Part shown: positions 10,505 to 21,567 of the stretch, piece after piece
How the letters are laid out: every line of letters begins with the position of its first letter
How positions within the stretch are numbered: position 1 is the stretch's first letter
Assembly (NCBI RefSeq): GCF_905171765.1
Contig: NC_053390.1
Coordinates: forward strand, 142,866,968 to 142,930,967
Reading direction: 5' to 3'
Length of the DNA stretch: 64,000 nt
Source of the DNA: Bufo bufo
Taxonomy: Eukaryota; Chordata; Amphibia; Anura; Bufonidae
Position numbers and translations under genes: made by a program
The notes under the pieces: generated by a model
Told to the model about the DNA's origin: nothing
The model's input: the letters and a program-made list of their open reading frames with translations, nothing else
Databases searched by the model: none

Positions 10505-10632
10505 ACTGCTAGATGGGTCAATAAACCATCCACTTTATTCATCACTATCCCTGGAGTGCTGCCTTTTTTCTTCTATATATGCATTTAGGACCTTGGTTGC
10601 AGGCCCCTAAAAGGATTTGCACCCGCGTTTAA

Positions 10633-11010
10633 AGCTTAGTTCACATCAGCGTTCAGCCTTTCCGTTCTCCTGCTCCGTTATAGGAGCAGGAGAACGGAAA
10701 GGACGGATTCGGCACATAACTGAGCCGAACGGAGCCTACGGACCCCATAGACCCCCATAGACTATAATGGGGTCCATTAGGTTTCCGCTCAGAAGATGAT
10801 TTTGGAGCGGAGACAAAAGTTGTGCATGCAGGACTTTTGTCTCCGCTTCAAAATCATCTTCTGAGCGGAAACCTAACGGACCCCATTATAGTCTATGGGG
10901 TCTGTAGGCTCCGTTCGGCTCAGTTATGAGCCGAATCCGTCCTTTCCGTTCTCCTGCTCCTATAACTGAGCAGGAGAACGGAAAGGCTGAACGCTGATGT
11001 GAACTCGGCC
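10633..11010. mobile_element. Near-perfect palindromic MITE, 378 bp
   Basis: The two halves are almost complete inverse complements about a centre near 10815 (GGAGCGGAGACAAAAGT / ACTTTTGTCTCCGCT). Ends AGCTTAGTTCACATCAGCG and CGCTGATGTGAACTCGGCC; candidate TAA duplication at 10630-10632 and 11011-11013. Non-coding; could form a very long hairpin. Confidence 0.75.
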
Positions 11011-11013
11011 TAA

Positions 11014-11543
11014 TGTGTGCTGTTTTTTTCTTTTTTTTCTTCAATAATAGGACATGCTCTATTTTTTGGCGGAACAGCATTAGACATAGGCCTCATGCAC
11101 ACGAACGTTGTTTGGGTCCGTATCCGAGCCACAGTTTTTGCGGCTTGGATGCGGACCCATTCACTTCAATGGGGCCGCAAAAGATGCAGACAGCACTCCG
11201 TGTGCTGTCCGCATCCGTTGCTCCGTTCCGTGGTCCGCAAAAAAAATATAACCTGTCCTATTCTTGTCCATTTTGCGGACAAGAATAGGCAGTTATATCA
11301 ATGGCTGTCCGTGCCGTTCGGCAACTTGCGGAACGCACACGGACGCCATCCGTGTTTTTCGGATCCGCAATTTGCGGACCGCAAAACACACAACGGTCGT
11401 GTGCATGAGGCCATACGGAAACAGAATGAACACAGAGTCATTTCCATTTTTTTTTGCCCCATTGAAGTGAATGGTTCCACATACGGTCTACAAAACAACC
11501 CGGAATGGACACGAAAAAAAAAAATCTTTGTGTGCATGAAGCC
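11014..11543. mobile_element. Outer MITE remnant interrupted by a second MITE
   Basis: Before the inner element are TAATAGGACATGCTCTATTT and GGCGGAACAG, and after it GGCCCC-like and TGCATGAAGCCC words that belong to one older MITE of the same superfamily. Its right end GTGTGCATGAAGCCC is followed by TAG; the left end is eroded. Confidence 0.45.
11089..11412. mobile_element. MITE, 324 bp, ATA target duplication
   Basis: GGCCTCATGCACACGAACG ... CGTGTGCATGAGGCC flanked by ATA (11086-11088, 11413-11415). The body has several stems (GCGGCTTGGATGCGGACC, CAGCACTCCGTGTGCTGTC, CTATTCTTGTCC). Best-preserved member of this family here, nested in an older relative. Confidence 0.8.
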
Positions 11544-11684
11544 CTAGCATGGATAATGTGGCAGATTATGTGTAGATCAGTTATCATGACAAGAGAGATA
11601 GTTTTAAGTGAAGGTCCCAATAGGTACATACATCATACATATTCTGATCATACCCGTTTATTTCTCACTATTCCTTGCATTTAG

Positions 11685-11922
11685 GGAGAAGTCTTTCTTG
11701 CCTGCAATTCCGGGGCATCGAGTGGAGTTATTAGAAGACAGATTAGTAAATCAAGAAAAGACCACTACTATTCTCCTAGATCAAGCCTTCAAGATAAAAG
11801 AAGATGTATCCATGCTGCGAGGAAACCGTGGTCAGAACTGGGACTTAATGGCCCAACGCTTGCTTGAAAATCACATGCAGACAGTCATACAAATAGTCAA
11901 GCAACTGGGCAAAGATATTGAG
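11685..11922 (+). CDS. fam81b: FAM81B coding exon A
   Basis: An acceptor (pyrimidine tract then TTTAG, AG at 11683-11684) opens the exon and GAG|GTATGA closes it. The exon enters with one base completing a split codon and leaves in phase 0. It encodes about 79 residues beginning REKSFLPAIPG, then LLEDRLVNQEKTT, AFKIKEDVSML and VIQIVKQLGKDIE. The FLP-x-IP lead-in and the LEDRL / AF+IKED blocks are those I know from FAM81B and fit it better than the paralogue FAM81A. Predicted structure is mainly alpha-helical coiled coil. Molecular function is poorly known for the family; I assign none. The start codon lies in an upstream exon not found here. Confidence 0.85.
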
Positions 11923-12110
11923 GTATGATATTGCTAACTGAATGAGCATAACGTAGGCTCTGTTCGAATAGCATACAGTGCTATTTTTCTCATCAAAAAA
12001 TGAGCATCACTACGGAACCCCAGTGGACCACATTATAAGTCAATGGGGACTGTCAGGTGTACAACATGTGACGGGTGCAGCATTTGTCATGGTTTCTGTC
12101 ATTATTTTAA

Positions 12111-12391
12111 AGGGGTTGTCAAAGTTATTTTTATTGATGACCTATCCTATCCTACAAGTGTATAGACACGAGCCACCCCATTGAAATGAATGGGACGGCT
12201 TAGGTGTAATTACACGTTGCGAATGCGATGGCTAGCAGGTAAACAATGATGAGTAGGCAGTGCTGGCATGGTGCACGCCTTCTCTTAAACAGCTGATCGG
12301 CGGGGGTGACGGGTATTAGACCCCTAGTGATCTGATATTGATGATCGATCCTGATTATAGGTCCTCAATAAAAATAACTTGGACAATCCCT
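12111..12391. mobile_element. T2-type MITE, 281 bp, TTAA target
   Basis: AGGGGTTGTC at the left and GACAATCCCT at the right, flanked by TTAA at 12107-12110 and 12392-12395. The body carries complementary ATGACCTATCCTATCC / GGATCGATCATC-like words. TTAA targets with AGGGGTTG ends match the T2/Kolobok-like MITE group of amphibians. Confidence 0.75.
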
Positions 12392-12412
12392 TTAAGTGTG
12401 AACACAGCCTAA

Positions 12413-12792
12413 GGGCTCGTTCACACGAATGTGTGATGCCCGTTGCCGTATTGCGGACCGCATTTGCGGATCCGCAAAACATGGGCACCGTTCCGTGGCC
12501 ATTCCGCATCATTCATTTCAACGGGTCTGCAAATCCAGAGATGCGGAACGGAAGAACGGAACACTACGGAAGCACTACGGAGTACGTTCTGTGTTTCCGT
12601 TCCGTGGTTCCGCACTGCAAAAAGATAGAACTTGCTCTATCTTTTTGCGGAACGGAAGGATCGCGGACTCATTCAAGTGAATGGGTCTGCGATTCCCATG
12701 CGCCTGCCCCACGGACGGTGCCCGTGCATTGCGGACCGCACTTTGCGGTCCACAGCAAGGGCACGGGCTTCACACGGTCGTGTGAAAAGCCC
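12413..12792. mobile_element. MITE, 380 bp, TAA target duplication
   Basis: GGGCTCGTTCACACG ... CGTGTGAAAAGCCC flanked by TAA (12410-12412, 12793-12795). It contains the GCGGATCCGCAAAACATGG and GGAACGGAAG words typical of the family. It lies 18 bp from the T2-type MITE. Confidence 0.8.
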
Positions 12793-12795
12793 TAA

Positions 12796-13480
12796 TTCTG
12801 AGATTCTTTGTAAGCAAAATTGAACAGAAAACAATTTTTAGCATTTTTTTTTACAATTATATTGTATGTGTTATAGTCATTTTTTGGCATTTTGGATTTA
12901 TTTCTCCTCTATTAGTATACACATCCTTAAATAAATAAGTTTTGTTGTAATTTTTTTCTACACATTTTCATAGACTGTATGCACATCTTCTAATATGAAA
13001 GGGGTTGTCCCATATATTTTTGACCTATCCCCAGGATAGGTTATCAGTATCAGATAGATCACCCCCACGATCAACTGTTTACAGCAGCTGGTGCCAGAAA
13101 TGACGAGTGGATGACGGCAGAAGCTCCATTCACTGTGTAGTGGCTGTGCCGGGTTCCTGCAGCTCAGCTCCCATTCAATTGAATAGGAGCTAAGCTCCAG
13201 TAATTTCCAGTAACAGCGGCTGATTAGAACAGCTGATTTGTGAGGGTGTTGGGTGTTTGACCTCTACCAATCTGAGGATAAAAAGTGGTTTGTACAAGAA
13301 TCCAGCCAAGGTGTGTGGGGTTAATGCTGGATAAAGCATCAGATTTGAGGAATAATATACAAGGGGGTAAATGGAGAAGAAGTAGGGCTCTTTTACGGGC
13401 CTATAGAGCTGGTAATCATTGGGAATGTAGAAATGATGCTGCTGTATGGAGATGAATGATCAGTACTACACATACTATTC
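12796..13480. other. Intron A-B, decayed T2-like repeat
   Basis: GGGGTTGTCCCATATATTTTTGACCTATCC near 13002-13032 and GAGGATAAAAAGTGGTTTGTAC near 13271 look like the two ends of an old T2-like MITE. Nothing else is recognised. Confidence 0.35.
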
Positions 13481-13499
13481 ATCCCCATACTATTTTGTT

Positions 13500-13970
13500 T
13501 GTCTGCTGTACTGTTGGTCAACCAATATTAACCGGACAGAATAAATATCGAATAAATCGAAAAAACGGACCCCCAAGGAGTCATAATAATCACCAAAAAA
13601 TGAAACTGACTTTCGTATATATATGAAAATCCAAAATACTTTATTATAAATATATATGAACAATACATACATGCATGATAAAAGAAGGCAGCACAAGGCA
13701 GGACACACAGATGAGGAGCAGGACCCAAGGAGAGGCCGGGAGATCAGTGCACGAAAATAACAGGGAAAAAAGAATGCTAGCTAAAAAAGCATACCTCAAA
13801 ACCTCATGACAGCAACGCCCCAAACAAAGTGCAAAGGAGGCAATTGTAGAGATTGAGGTTAAAGTACAAGGACAAGATTAAACATACCCTGAGTGGTGCA
13901 AAGATCTCTCGGCCGACTCCTGACCCAACGCCGTTTCGCCAATAAACCTGGCTTCTTCCCGGAAGAATAA
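13500..13970 (-). mobile_element. Minus-strand retroelement end with hammerhead-like motif
   Basis: Read on the minus strand: a hammerhead-like hairpin (13932-13963), about 0.3 kb of non-coding DNA, then AATAAAGTATTTTGG near 13640. This is the same order (hairpin ending GAAACG, then AATAAA) seen in the Penelope-like element and at 24178, 48523 and 62200. Probably a solo terminal repeat of a Penelope-like or related non-autonomous element. Confidence 0.45.
13932..13963 (-). ncRNA. Hammerhead-like hairpin (candidate)
   Basis: Minus strand: GGGAAGAAG, stem GCC/GGC, then GAAACG. The first core half departs from CTGANGA at two positions, so activity is doubtful. Confidence 0.35.
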
Positions 13971-14267
13971 TACTTAGTTTAAGGGGTTATCTAGGATTAG
14001 AAAAACATGCCTGCTTTCTTCCATAAACAGTATTTACCTAGATTCACATGACCAACCTGGTATATTAGAAACCATTTAAATCTTTGTTTTTCAGAATAAA
14101 ACCGGGGGAAGAAGGGGTGGGGGTTGTGGGTTGCCCTAGAGTGCTATAAATATTTAGTCAATCAGATGGTCATGGAAATGGAATACAGCTTCAGACTTTT
14201 CTCCACAGGTCCCTCTCAGGTGTGTCTTCATTGTGTCTTCTTCAGGAATATACTAAACTATATTGTA

Positions 14268-15833
14268 CAAACCGGATTCCAAAAAAGTTGGGACACTAAA
14301 CAAATTGTGAATAAAAACTGAATGCAATGATGTGGAGATGGCAAATGTCAATATTTTATTTGTAATAGAACGTAGATGACAGATCAAACGTTTAATCCGA
14401 GTAAATGTATCATTTTAAAGGAAAAATACGTTCATTCCAATTTTCACGGTGTCAACAAATCCTCAAAAAGTTGGGACAAGTAGCAATAAGAGGCTGGATA
14501 AAGTAAATTTGAGCATAACGAAGAGCTGGAAGACCAATTAACACTAATTAGGTCAATTGGCAACATGATTGGGTATAAAAAGAGCTTCTCAGAGTGGCAG
14601 TGTCTCTCAGAAGCCAAGATGGGTAGAGGATCACCAATTCCCACAATGTTGCACAGAAAGATAGTGGAGCAATATCAGAAAGGTGTTACCCAGCGAAAAA
14701 TTGCAAAGACTTTGCATCTATCATCATCAACTGTGCATAACATCATCCGAAGATTCAGAGAATCTGGAACAATCTCTGTGCGTAAGGGTCAAGGCCGTAA
14801 AACCATACTGGATGCCCGTGATCTCCGGGCCCGAACGACACTGCACCACAAACAGGAATGCTACTGTAAAGGAAATCACAGAATGGGCTCAGGAATACTT
14901 CCAGAAACCATTGTCAGTGAACAAAATCCATTGTGCCATCCGCCGTTGAGAAGCCATTTCTAAGCAAGATCCACAAGCTCAGGCGTTTTCACTGGGCCAG
15001 GGATCATTTAAAATGGAGTGTGGCAAAATGGAAGACTGTTCTGTGATCAGACGAGTCACGATTCGAAGTTCTTTTTGGAAATCTGGGACGCCATGTCATC
15101 TGGACCAAAGAGGACAAGGACAACCCAAGTTGTTATCAACGCTCAGTTCAGAAGCCTGCATCTCTGATGGTATGGGGTTGCATGAGTGCGTGTGGCATGG
15201 GCAGCTTGCATGTCTGGAAAGGCACCATCAATGCAGAAAAATATATTCAGGTTCTAGAACAACATATGCTCCCATCCAGACATCATCTCTTTCAGGGAAG
15301 ACCCTTCATTTTTCAACAAGATAATGCCAGACCACATTCTGCATCAATCACAACATCATGGCTGCGTAGGAGAAGGATCTGGGTACTGAAATGGCCAGTC
15401 TGCAGTCCAGATCTTTCACCTATAGAGAACATTTGGCGCATCATAAAGAGGAAGGTGCAACAAAGAAGGCCCAAGACGATTGAACAGTTAGAGGCCTGTA
15501 TTAGACAAGAATGGGAGAGCATTCCTATTTCTAAACTTGAGAAACTGGTCTCCTCGGTCCCCAGACGTCTGTTGAGTGTTGCAAGAAGAAGGGGAGATGC
15601 CACACAGTGGTGAAAATGGCCTTGTCCCAACTTTTTGGGGATTTGTTGACATCATGAAATTCTGATTCAACATATTTTTCCCTTAAAATGGTACATTTTC
15701 TCAGTTTAAAATTTTGTTCTGTGATTTATGTTCTATTCTGAATAAAATATTAGAAGTTGGCACCTCCACATCATTGCATTCAGTTTTTATTCACGATTTG
15801 TATAGTGTCCCAACTTTTTTGGAATCCGGTTTG
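14268..15833 (+). mobile_element. Tc1-like transposon, 1566 bp, inactive
   Basis: Terminal inverted repeats of about 70 bp start CAAACCGGATTCCAAAAAAG and are flanked by the TA duplication (14266-14267, 15834-15835). A second pair of the word AAAAAGTTGGGACAAG occurs inside at about 14465 and, inverted, at about 15620, giving the IR/DR layout of many Tc1 elements. The transposase frame is broken. It sits in the intron between exons A and B. Confidence 0.9.
14619..15613 (+). pseudogene. Tc1-like transposase, frameshifted
   Basis: The start at ATG 14619 gives MGRGSPIP and an N-terminal helix-turn-helix (KIVEQYQKGVTQRKIAKTL...STVHNIIRRF). The frame is lost near 14830; a middle part with the CDQT aspartate (about 15039-15050) is in another frame; the C-terminal part (15167-15613) is intact, with QQDNARPH and SPDLSPIENIW giving D-34-E spacing. 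Cut-and-paste transposase of the DD34E type. At least two frameshifts make it non-functional. Confidence 0.9.
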
Positions 15834-15844
15834 TAATATTATTA

Positions 15845-16104
15845 GGCCTCATGCACATGACCGTTGTGTATTTTGCTGTCTGCAAATTGCGGATCTGCAA
15901 AACACGGATGGCGTCCGTGTGCGTTCTGCAATTTGCAGAATGGCGCTGACAGCCATTAATATAACTGCCTATTCTTGTCCGCAAAACAGACAAGGATAGG
16001 ACAGGTCATCTTTTGCGGCCCCTTTGAAGTGAATGGGTTCGCATCCAAGCCGCAAATACTGCGCCTTGGATGCGGACCGAAACAACAGTTGTGTGCATGA
16101 GGCC
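15845..16104. mobile_element. MITE, 260 bp, TTA target duplication
   Basis: GGCCTCATGCACATGACCG ... GTGTGCATGAGGCC flanked by TTA (15842-15844, 16105-16107). Same family as 11089-11412, in the opposite internal order. It starts only 11 bp after the Tc1 element. Confidence 0.8.
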
Positions 16105-16364
16105 TTATTATTATTTTAACTGAATTGGATTTGAAGGTTATGGTTATGAAGGGCTATATGGAAAGAAGCACATTACAAAGAAACAATAGAGGATGATAAA
16201 TAGTAGTGAAATATATTACATATTAGACAGCATATCTGGGGAATTTATGGGAAACGTTTGTTTTCTCATAACAGCTTATTGAATGCAGTGTAATAATGTT
16301 GAGAGTGGTAATAGCTGCTAAATGAATGTTCTCAGGAGATTTATGCCTCTTCTTATTGTTGCAG

Positions 16365-16483
16365 GTTTTGGAAAATGAGATAAGAACTAGAGATACAGTC
16401 AGCTCAGGAACAAGCTTCGCAGTACAAAGCTTGGACAGGAAACACCTAGCTGGAATTGGTGATCTGCGAGGTCGTGTGGCCAG
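16365..16483 (+). CDS. fam81b: FAM81B coding exon B
   Basis: The acceptor TTGTTGCAG precedes 16365 and the donor CCAG|GTCAGT follows 16483. The 119-nt exon enters in phase 0 and ends two bases into an Arg codon. It encodes VLENEIRTRDTVSSGTSFAV, QSLDRKHLAGIGDLRGRVA. The GxGDLRGRVAR block is the most conserved FAM81 signature and continues into exon C as R-CDAS. Joined to exon A, the protein reads on from KDIE to VLENEIR without a gap. Confidence 0.9.
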
Positions 16484-16676
16484 GTCAGTGTCTATAATTT
16501 CGGAAGTAATTAAATAACTTTAAGATATCTTCTAGAACAGGCTATTTTTATATGCAGAACAGAATATATTTTTAGAACATGAAGGGTGATGTACAGGGTG
16601 GGCCATTTATATGGATACACCTTAATAAAATGGGAATGGTTGGTGATATTAACTTCCTGTTTGTGGCACATTAGTA

Positions 16677-16879
16677 TATGTGACTTTTATCTTTGGGGTT
16701 ATCTGAAGGCAATTGTCTATGCTGTGAAGATACGAGATGTGCAGCACCTGAAACTACGGATACTGGAAGCCTGTGCTAGCATTTCCCCTGCGGTGTTGCT
16801 ATCAGTGTGTGAAGAGTGGGAGAAGAGGGTTGCATTGACAATCCAACACAATGGGCAGCACATTAAACACATTTTATAA
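16677..16879 (+). pseudogene. C-terminal scrap of a mariner-type transposase
   Basis: Encodes CDFYLWGYLKAIVY, then a helical tail with EEWEKRV and a stop at 16879. The CDF-x-LWGxLK block is the region around the last catalytic Asp in mariner-group (IS630/Tc1/mariner) transposases. The first two catalytic residues and the DNA-binding part are absent. Confidence 0.7.
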
Positions 16880-17011
16880 GTGGTCAGAAACTTGGAAATA
16901 ACTCATGAAAGAATAAAGTTACGTTAAAACCAAGCACACCATTGTTTTTCTTGTGAAATTCCCAATAAGTTTGTGTCACATGACCCTCTTCCTATTGAAA
17001 AAACAAAAGTT

Positions 17012-18269
17012 AAAAAGTATACTGGGCACACTCGCTTATGCAGAATCATACATTTTATTTGTACATATATAAAATACAATCAATTGGTCTAAGAACACAT
17101 ATAAAATACAATCAAATTGGTCTATGTACGCATTGGCACAATAAAACCATAAATGGGTAAAATGAAATAAATATATATCACCCTAGAATCACCAAATTTA
17201 CTACAATAAATACAATAAATATAACCAGCCGTAATGAGACTGAAGGTGGAGGGTAATCAGTCCATGCAAAGCGAATAATCAGGATATCCCGACTGGTGGC
17301 TTGTGCTAGTTTAGTAACTAGCCTCGCAATGTCATAGAGGATTTACAGTCCTGACTCGTTGGAGGAGAGTAAAAGACTGTGGTTAGAGCAATTCACTTAG
17401 GTGAGTGTATTCGCGGCGTCCCACTTATACTCACTGTGCAGTGCGGTTCTTTATGCTGGTAAACTTGGAGACCAGGAACGCTCTCAGGTGCTCCTGTAGT
17501 GGCTGGATAGTGCTGTGACTTTCTTCCCGTGTCTTTACAGTCCTCTGGCTACCGCTCCGTAGTAGCAAAGAGCCGGCCAGCACTGGGACTCAAAGTTGCT
17601 TTCCCCACGTCGGCTGATCTGCGACACACTCCTGTGTATCCTCGTGTGTTGCGCTTGTAGCCGCCGGCGTGTCAGGGTTTGGTAAGACACGGAATCCTCA
17701 TTGGGTTTAAATTACCGCACAGCTTTTTATAACTCCAGCATATCCTTCTTTGAGATTACTCTGGGGGTCTCTTCACCAAACACGTTTCGGGGTACTTGCA
17801 GTCTTTTACTCTCCTCCAACGAGTCAGGACTGTAAATCCTCTATGACATTGCGAGGCTAGTTACTAAACTAGCACAAGCCACCAGTCGGGATATCCTGAT
17901 TATTCGCTTTGCATGGACTGATTACCCTCCACCTTCAGTCTCATTACGGCTGGTTATATTTATTGTATTTATTGTAGTAAATTTGGTGATTCTAGGGTGA
18001 TATATATTTATTTCATTTTACCCATTTATGGTTTTATTGTGCCAATGCGTACATAGACCAATTTGATTGTATTTTATATGTGTTCTTAGACCAATTGATT
18101 GTATTTTATATATGTACAAATAAAATGTATGATTCTGCATAAGCGAGTGTGCCCAGTATACTTTTTATCATTATTTATACACTTTTAGAGGAAGGGCGGA
18201 TCCTCTTTACTGGCAGCACCTCCTCCTGACTTTTCCTCAGTCCTGTGCGTCTCACAAATCTTCTTTTCT
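17012..18269. repeat. Left terminal repeat of the Penelope-like element (inverted plus direct)
   Basis: 17012-17796 is the inverse complement of most of the right terminal repeat; 17797-18269 runs in the direct sense and equals 22906-23375. The two arms share a 73-bp inverted block (AGTCTTTTACTCTCCTCCAA...), so the unit is a head-to-head pair folded at that block. Such tangled terminal repeats are usual for Penelope-like elements. Confidence 0.8.
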
Positions 18270-18354
18270 GTATTTACCAATTCGTCCTGGTGACTGCACG
18301 GACTGTTGAGAACTATGGATATGTGGAATCATGTAGAATCTAAAAACCAAAAGG

Positions 18355-19272
18355 TTGATAACTTTTATCTTTGAAACAAATGACATCTGTGAAAATATAG
18401 AGGAAATTAGTATGGGCAAAATCTTTAGGGAATTAGAGGGGCTCCTGAAACGACAACTTAAACAGAAATGGGAGATTAAAACCCTTACGAGATGTATAGA
18501 AGTGAATCAGATCCCCAAAGGCTTATCATACAGTAAAACTCCAGCTCAGGACCTATGTAGTGTTGATTTTGACCTAGAATGGGACAACTTACTATATGAA
18601 CAATCGGTAGCCTTAACCAGACTGATCATTAAAAGACGTACCGTAATTTTAGAAGAAACCACTAAAAAAATTGCGGATATAAAAATTACTACTGATAAAT
18701 TCCCCAAAACGGAGGAATTGAACATGCTACAAACTAGATTATGTAGCAATCTGGATAAGATGGAACGGGAGATTATGGAGAAAAAAATAAAGAAAATGTT
18801 CTTTATTCAAAACAAAAAAGACAAGAAATATAGGGGAGCACAACGTGCGGAGAGGGAAAGAGTAGAGGACATTAGGGAAGATGAGCAGATAGGTAGTAGC
18901 ACTAACTCACGGGATAACCACACTAATGACACGAATAGGCACAGTAATTTTAATATACCGATCTATAATAGATTCGAAATTTTCGATGAAAGGGAATCTT
19001 TTTTAGATTGGACCCCACCGCACCACCGTATACGGACCAGGCCACTATCACCCCCAAGGGCAACACAGAAACCTTATCACAAACCACAGATAGATCACCA
19101 GTACAACCTGAGAGACAGGCCACAAGTGCACAGGGAGCAACAGGACTCCAACACACAGCACATAGGGAAATATCGACAATCACACAACCAATACAATCAC
19201 AACACGAGATATCACAACGAGAAAAGGGGAAGGTACGTAGAGGAAGGAGGAAGGGAAAGACACCACAGGTAG
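18355..19272 (+). pseudogene. Penelope-like element N-terminal region (ORF1-like)
   Basis: About 305 codons, very rich in charged residues, with predicted coiled coil (KRQLKQKWEIKTL..., LEETTKKIADIK..., KMEREIMEKKIKKMF) and a basic, Gln/His-rich tail. It lies upstream of the RT in a different frame and overlaps the start of the RT frame (19008). An ATG at 18315 is in yet another frame, so the true start was probably lost to an indel. The N-terminal parts of Penelope-like proteins are poorly conserved; assignment is by position. Confidence 0.6.
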
Positions 19273-21077
19273 TAGAGTCAGAAGTGACTAATGATTCTAT
19301 TATTAACTTGAGCTCAATTCCATTAACTAATGTCCAAAAACACCTCTTGAATAAAGGCTTAAAATTTGCCCCGACTGAAAAACTTAATAAATTCTCTACC
19401 TTCATAGGGATAGAGAAATTCATACGGCGGCTATGCTTTAAAAATTTTTTCGTGAAAAACCCGATCGAAAAAGAACTAAAGAATAATAGCCAGAGGGAGA
19501 AATATACACATACTAAACTCAAAAATCGTTCCAAAAAATACCCGAGGAACGAAATCAGCCATGAAATGGCGACATTCAAAGAAAGTGTGGAGAACGACCT
19601 ACGAAAAATTAAAGATACTAACAAATACAGACGCAAGAATTTAACGAAGTGAGAAATTGGTACCCTAAAACAACTACAGAAAGACAATAGGATTATCATC
19701 CGCCCAGCCGACAAAGGGGGGGCAATAGTCGTACAAGACGTAGAAAGATACAAACAGGAATGTTATAGACAATTATCAGACGAGGATACATATAAGAAAT
19801 TAACGAAAGACCCAACTAGTGACTTTTTGATGGGACTAACAGACTTAGTGGAAGACGGCAAAGTGAGAGGGATTCTGACAGATAATGAATACAATTTCAT
19901 ACTGAACAAATATCCCAGGATACCGGTATTCTATTGCATACCGAAAGTGCACAAGGATATGAATAATCCACCAGGTCGCCCCATAGTTTCAGGGATAGAG
20001 TCCTTGACGTGCAATCTTTCTAAGTATATTGACGTGCTATTACAGCCGACAGTCAAAAAAACTGCTTCATACACCAAAGATTCGACACAAATAATAAAAA
20101 CTGTAGAAAATATGGTATTCGAGGAGGACTGGTGGATGGGCACATTGGATGTCCAATCCTTGTATACAATTATTAATCACGAGCAAGGAAAACGAGCAAT
20201 TGAGTCCCAACTAAAACAAGAAGGAAGGCTAAAGGAGGAGCAGATTAATTTTTTAATACAAAGCATAGATTTTATATTAACACATAATTATTTTAACTTT
20301 GAAACAGATTTTTATCTCCAAACTCAGGGCACAGCCATGGGCACCAGGTTAGCCCCCAGTTATGCAAATTTATTTATGGCGGATTGGGAGGAACAAAATA
20401 TTACCCCCCGACTGGGGGTGGACCTGGTGCTATGGCAAAGATATATAGATGACGTGCTCTTTATCTGGAAATCGGGTAAAGAATCTTTGGAGAATTTTTT
20501 AGGGGCTATTAATCATAACAATCTTAATTTGAAATTCACCCACAATATTAGCAATGAGACGGTAGAATTTTTAGATTTAAAACCTTTTATAGAGGAGAGG
20601 GTAGTCAAAAGTTGTACTTTTATGAAACCCACTATGAGAAACAGTTACATACTGTACAACAGCTGTCCTAGCTGGTTGATAAATATACCGCAAGGCCAGT
20701 TCCAAAGAATAAAGCGGAATTGCACACTAGAAAATCAATTTGAAGAAGAGGCTAATAAGATGAAAAAGGCATTTTTAGAAAAAAATTACCCAGAGGAATT
20801 AATAACTGGATCCCTGAACAAAGTGAGAAACATGAAAAGGGAAGACTTCCTTTTAGAAAAGGGGAAGAACTCAGATGGGGAAAAGGAAGAGATAAGGATT
20901 ATCCTACCCTTTAATGACGAATATAGGAAGATCCAAAAGATAATAGGGAGGCATTGGAATTTACTACAAAAGGATAAAACGATAGGCCCCCTAATTCCAG
21001 CAAAACCTCGGATAACCTTTACTAAAGCTCCCAACTTAGGGAAAAGGGGTGGCCCCAACAGTAAAAAGAGGAGATAA
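19008..21077 (+). pseudogene. Penelope-like reverse transcriptase
   Basis: One frame of 690 codons broken by a TGA at 19650-19652. Blocks in order: RPADKGGAIVV (about 19700), IPVFYCIPKVHK, GRPIVSGIESLTCNLSKYID, WMGTLDVQSLYT, GTAMGTRLAPSYANLFM, and the catalytic YIDD at 20442-20453 within RYIDDVLFIW. This block order is specific for Penelope-like RTs, which are related to telomerase. Enzyme role: target-primed reverse transcription of the element RNA. The catalytic aspartates are kept; the single stop and the 3' frameshift into the endonuclease make it a recent pseudogene. Confidence 0.92.
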
Positions 21078-21567
21078 AGGAAGTATCTCCTTACAAAATT
21101 GGTTGAATATGGAGGGTTTCCATAGATGCGGGAAATGTGGGAACTGCAGGATCACCTCTTTTCCCCGGAAAACAAAAGAAATCATATCCTCGGTCAATAA
21201 GCATAAACATATAATAAAGGACTTTTTAACATGCAATTCTGACAATGTCATATATATCATCGAGTGCCCAGGTGGACGGCAATATGTTGAGAGAACGAAA
21301 AGACTTCTAAAAAAACGTATCTCCGAACATATTACTAATATCAAAAAGGGCCTAGAAACCCATACACTGTCCAAGCATTTCAAATTGATGCATGATCAAA
21401 ACCCGACAGGCATAAAATTTGCGGCAATTGACGAGGTAGAGAAAGGATGGAGGGGAGGGGACCACATAAGTAAAATGTCCAGACTAGAGTCCCAACGAAT
21501 ATATGAACTGAATACATTGATGCCGGGTGGATTGAACGCGGAATTCGAGCTATTCAGATTTCTGTAA
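21049..21567 (+). pseudogene. Penelope-like GIY-YIG endonuclease domain
   Basis: Continues the RT protein after a frameshift near 21050. It has a Cys cluster (CGKCGNC, about 21130), then VIYIIECPGGRQYVERTKR, KKRISEHI, the THTLSKHF block and LESQRIYELN. The expected Tyr-Val-Gly-Arg of GIY-YIG enzymes reads Tyr-Val-Glu-Arg: codon GAG at 21289-21291, one transition from GGG. The domain nicks DNA to prime integration in this family; this copy is probably inactive. Confidence 0.88.

Larger units (their letters stand above)
8225..10580. mobile_element. Palindromic element with hammerhead-like ends, split by an L1 fragment
   Basis: The left arm (8225-8446 continuing at 9513-9665) is the inverse complement of the right arm (about 10230-10580): the TATAGAAGAAAAAAGGCAG words, the GACCCATCTAGCAGCAA words and the CATGTATTTTTACTAACACT words all recur inverted. 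The centre (9666-10230) has a poly-C run near 9894-9905. Each arm carries a hammerhead-like hairpin ending GAAACG or GAAAG. This resembles a non-autonomous derivative of a Penelope-like element with head-to-head terminal repeats. No target duplication was resolved. Confidence 0.55.

Noticed and set aside
1..11684. Search for the first FAM81B exon(s)
   Set aside because: No stretch upstream of exon A with a start codon, coiled-coil-free N-terminal coding and a phase-2 donor could be supported; the upstream exon is probably outside the window.
21049..21567. GIY-YIG frame as a domesticated host nuclease
   Set aside because: It continues the Penelope-like RT after a frameshift and lies between the element's terminal repeats.
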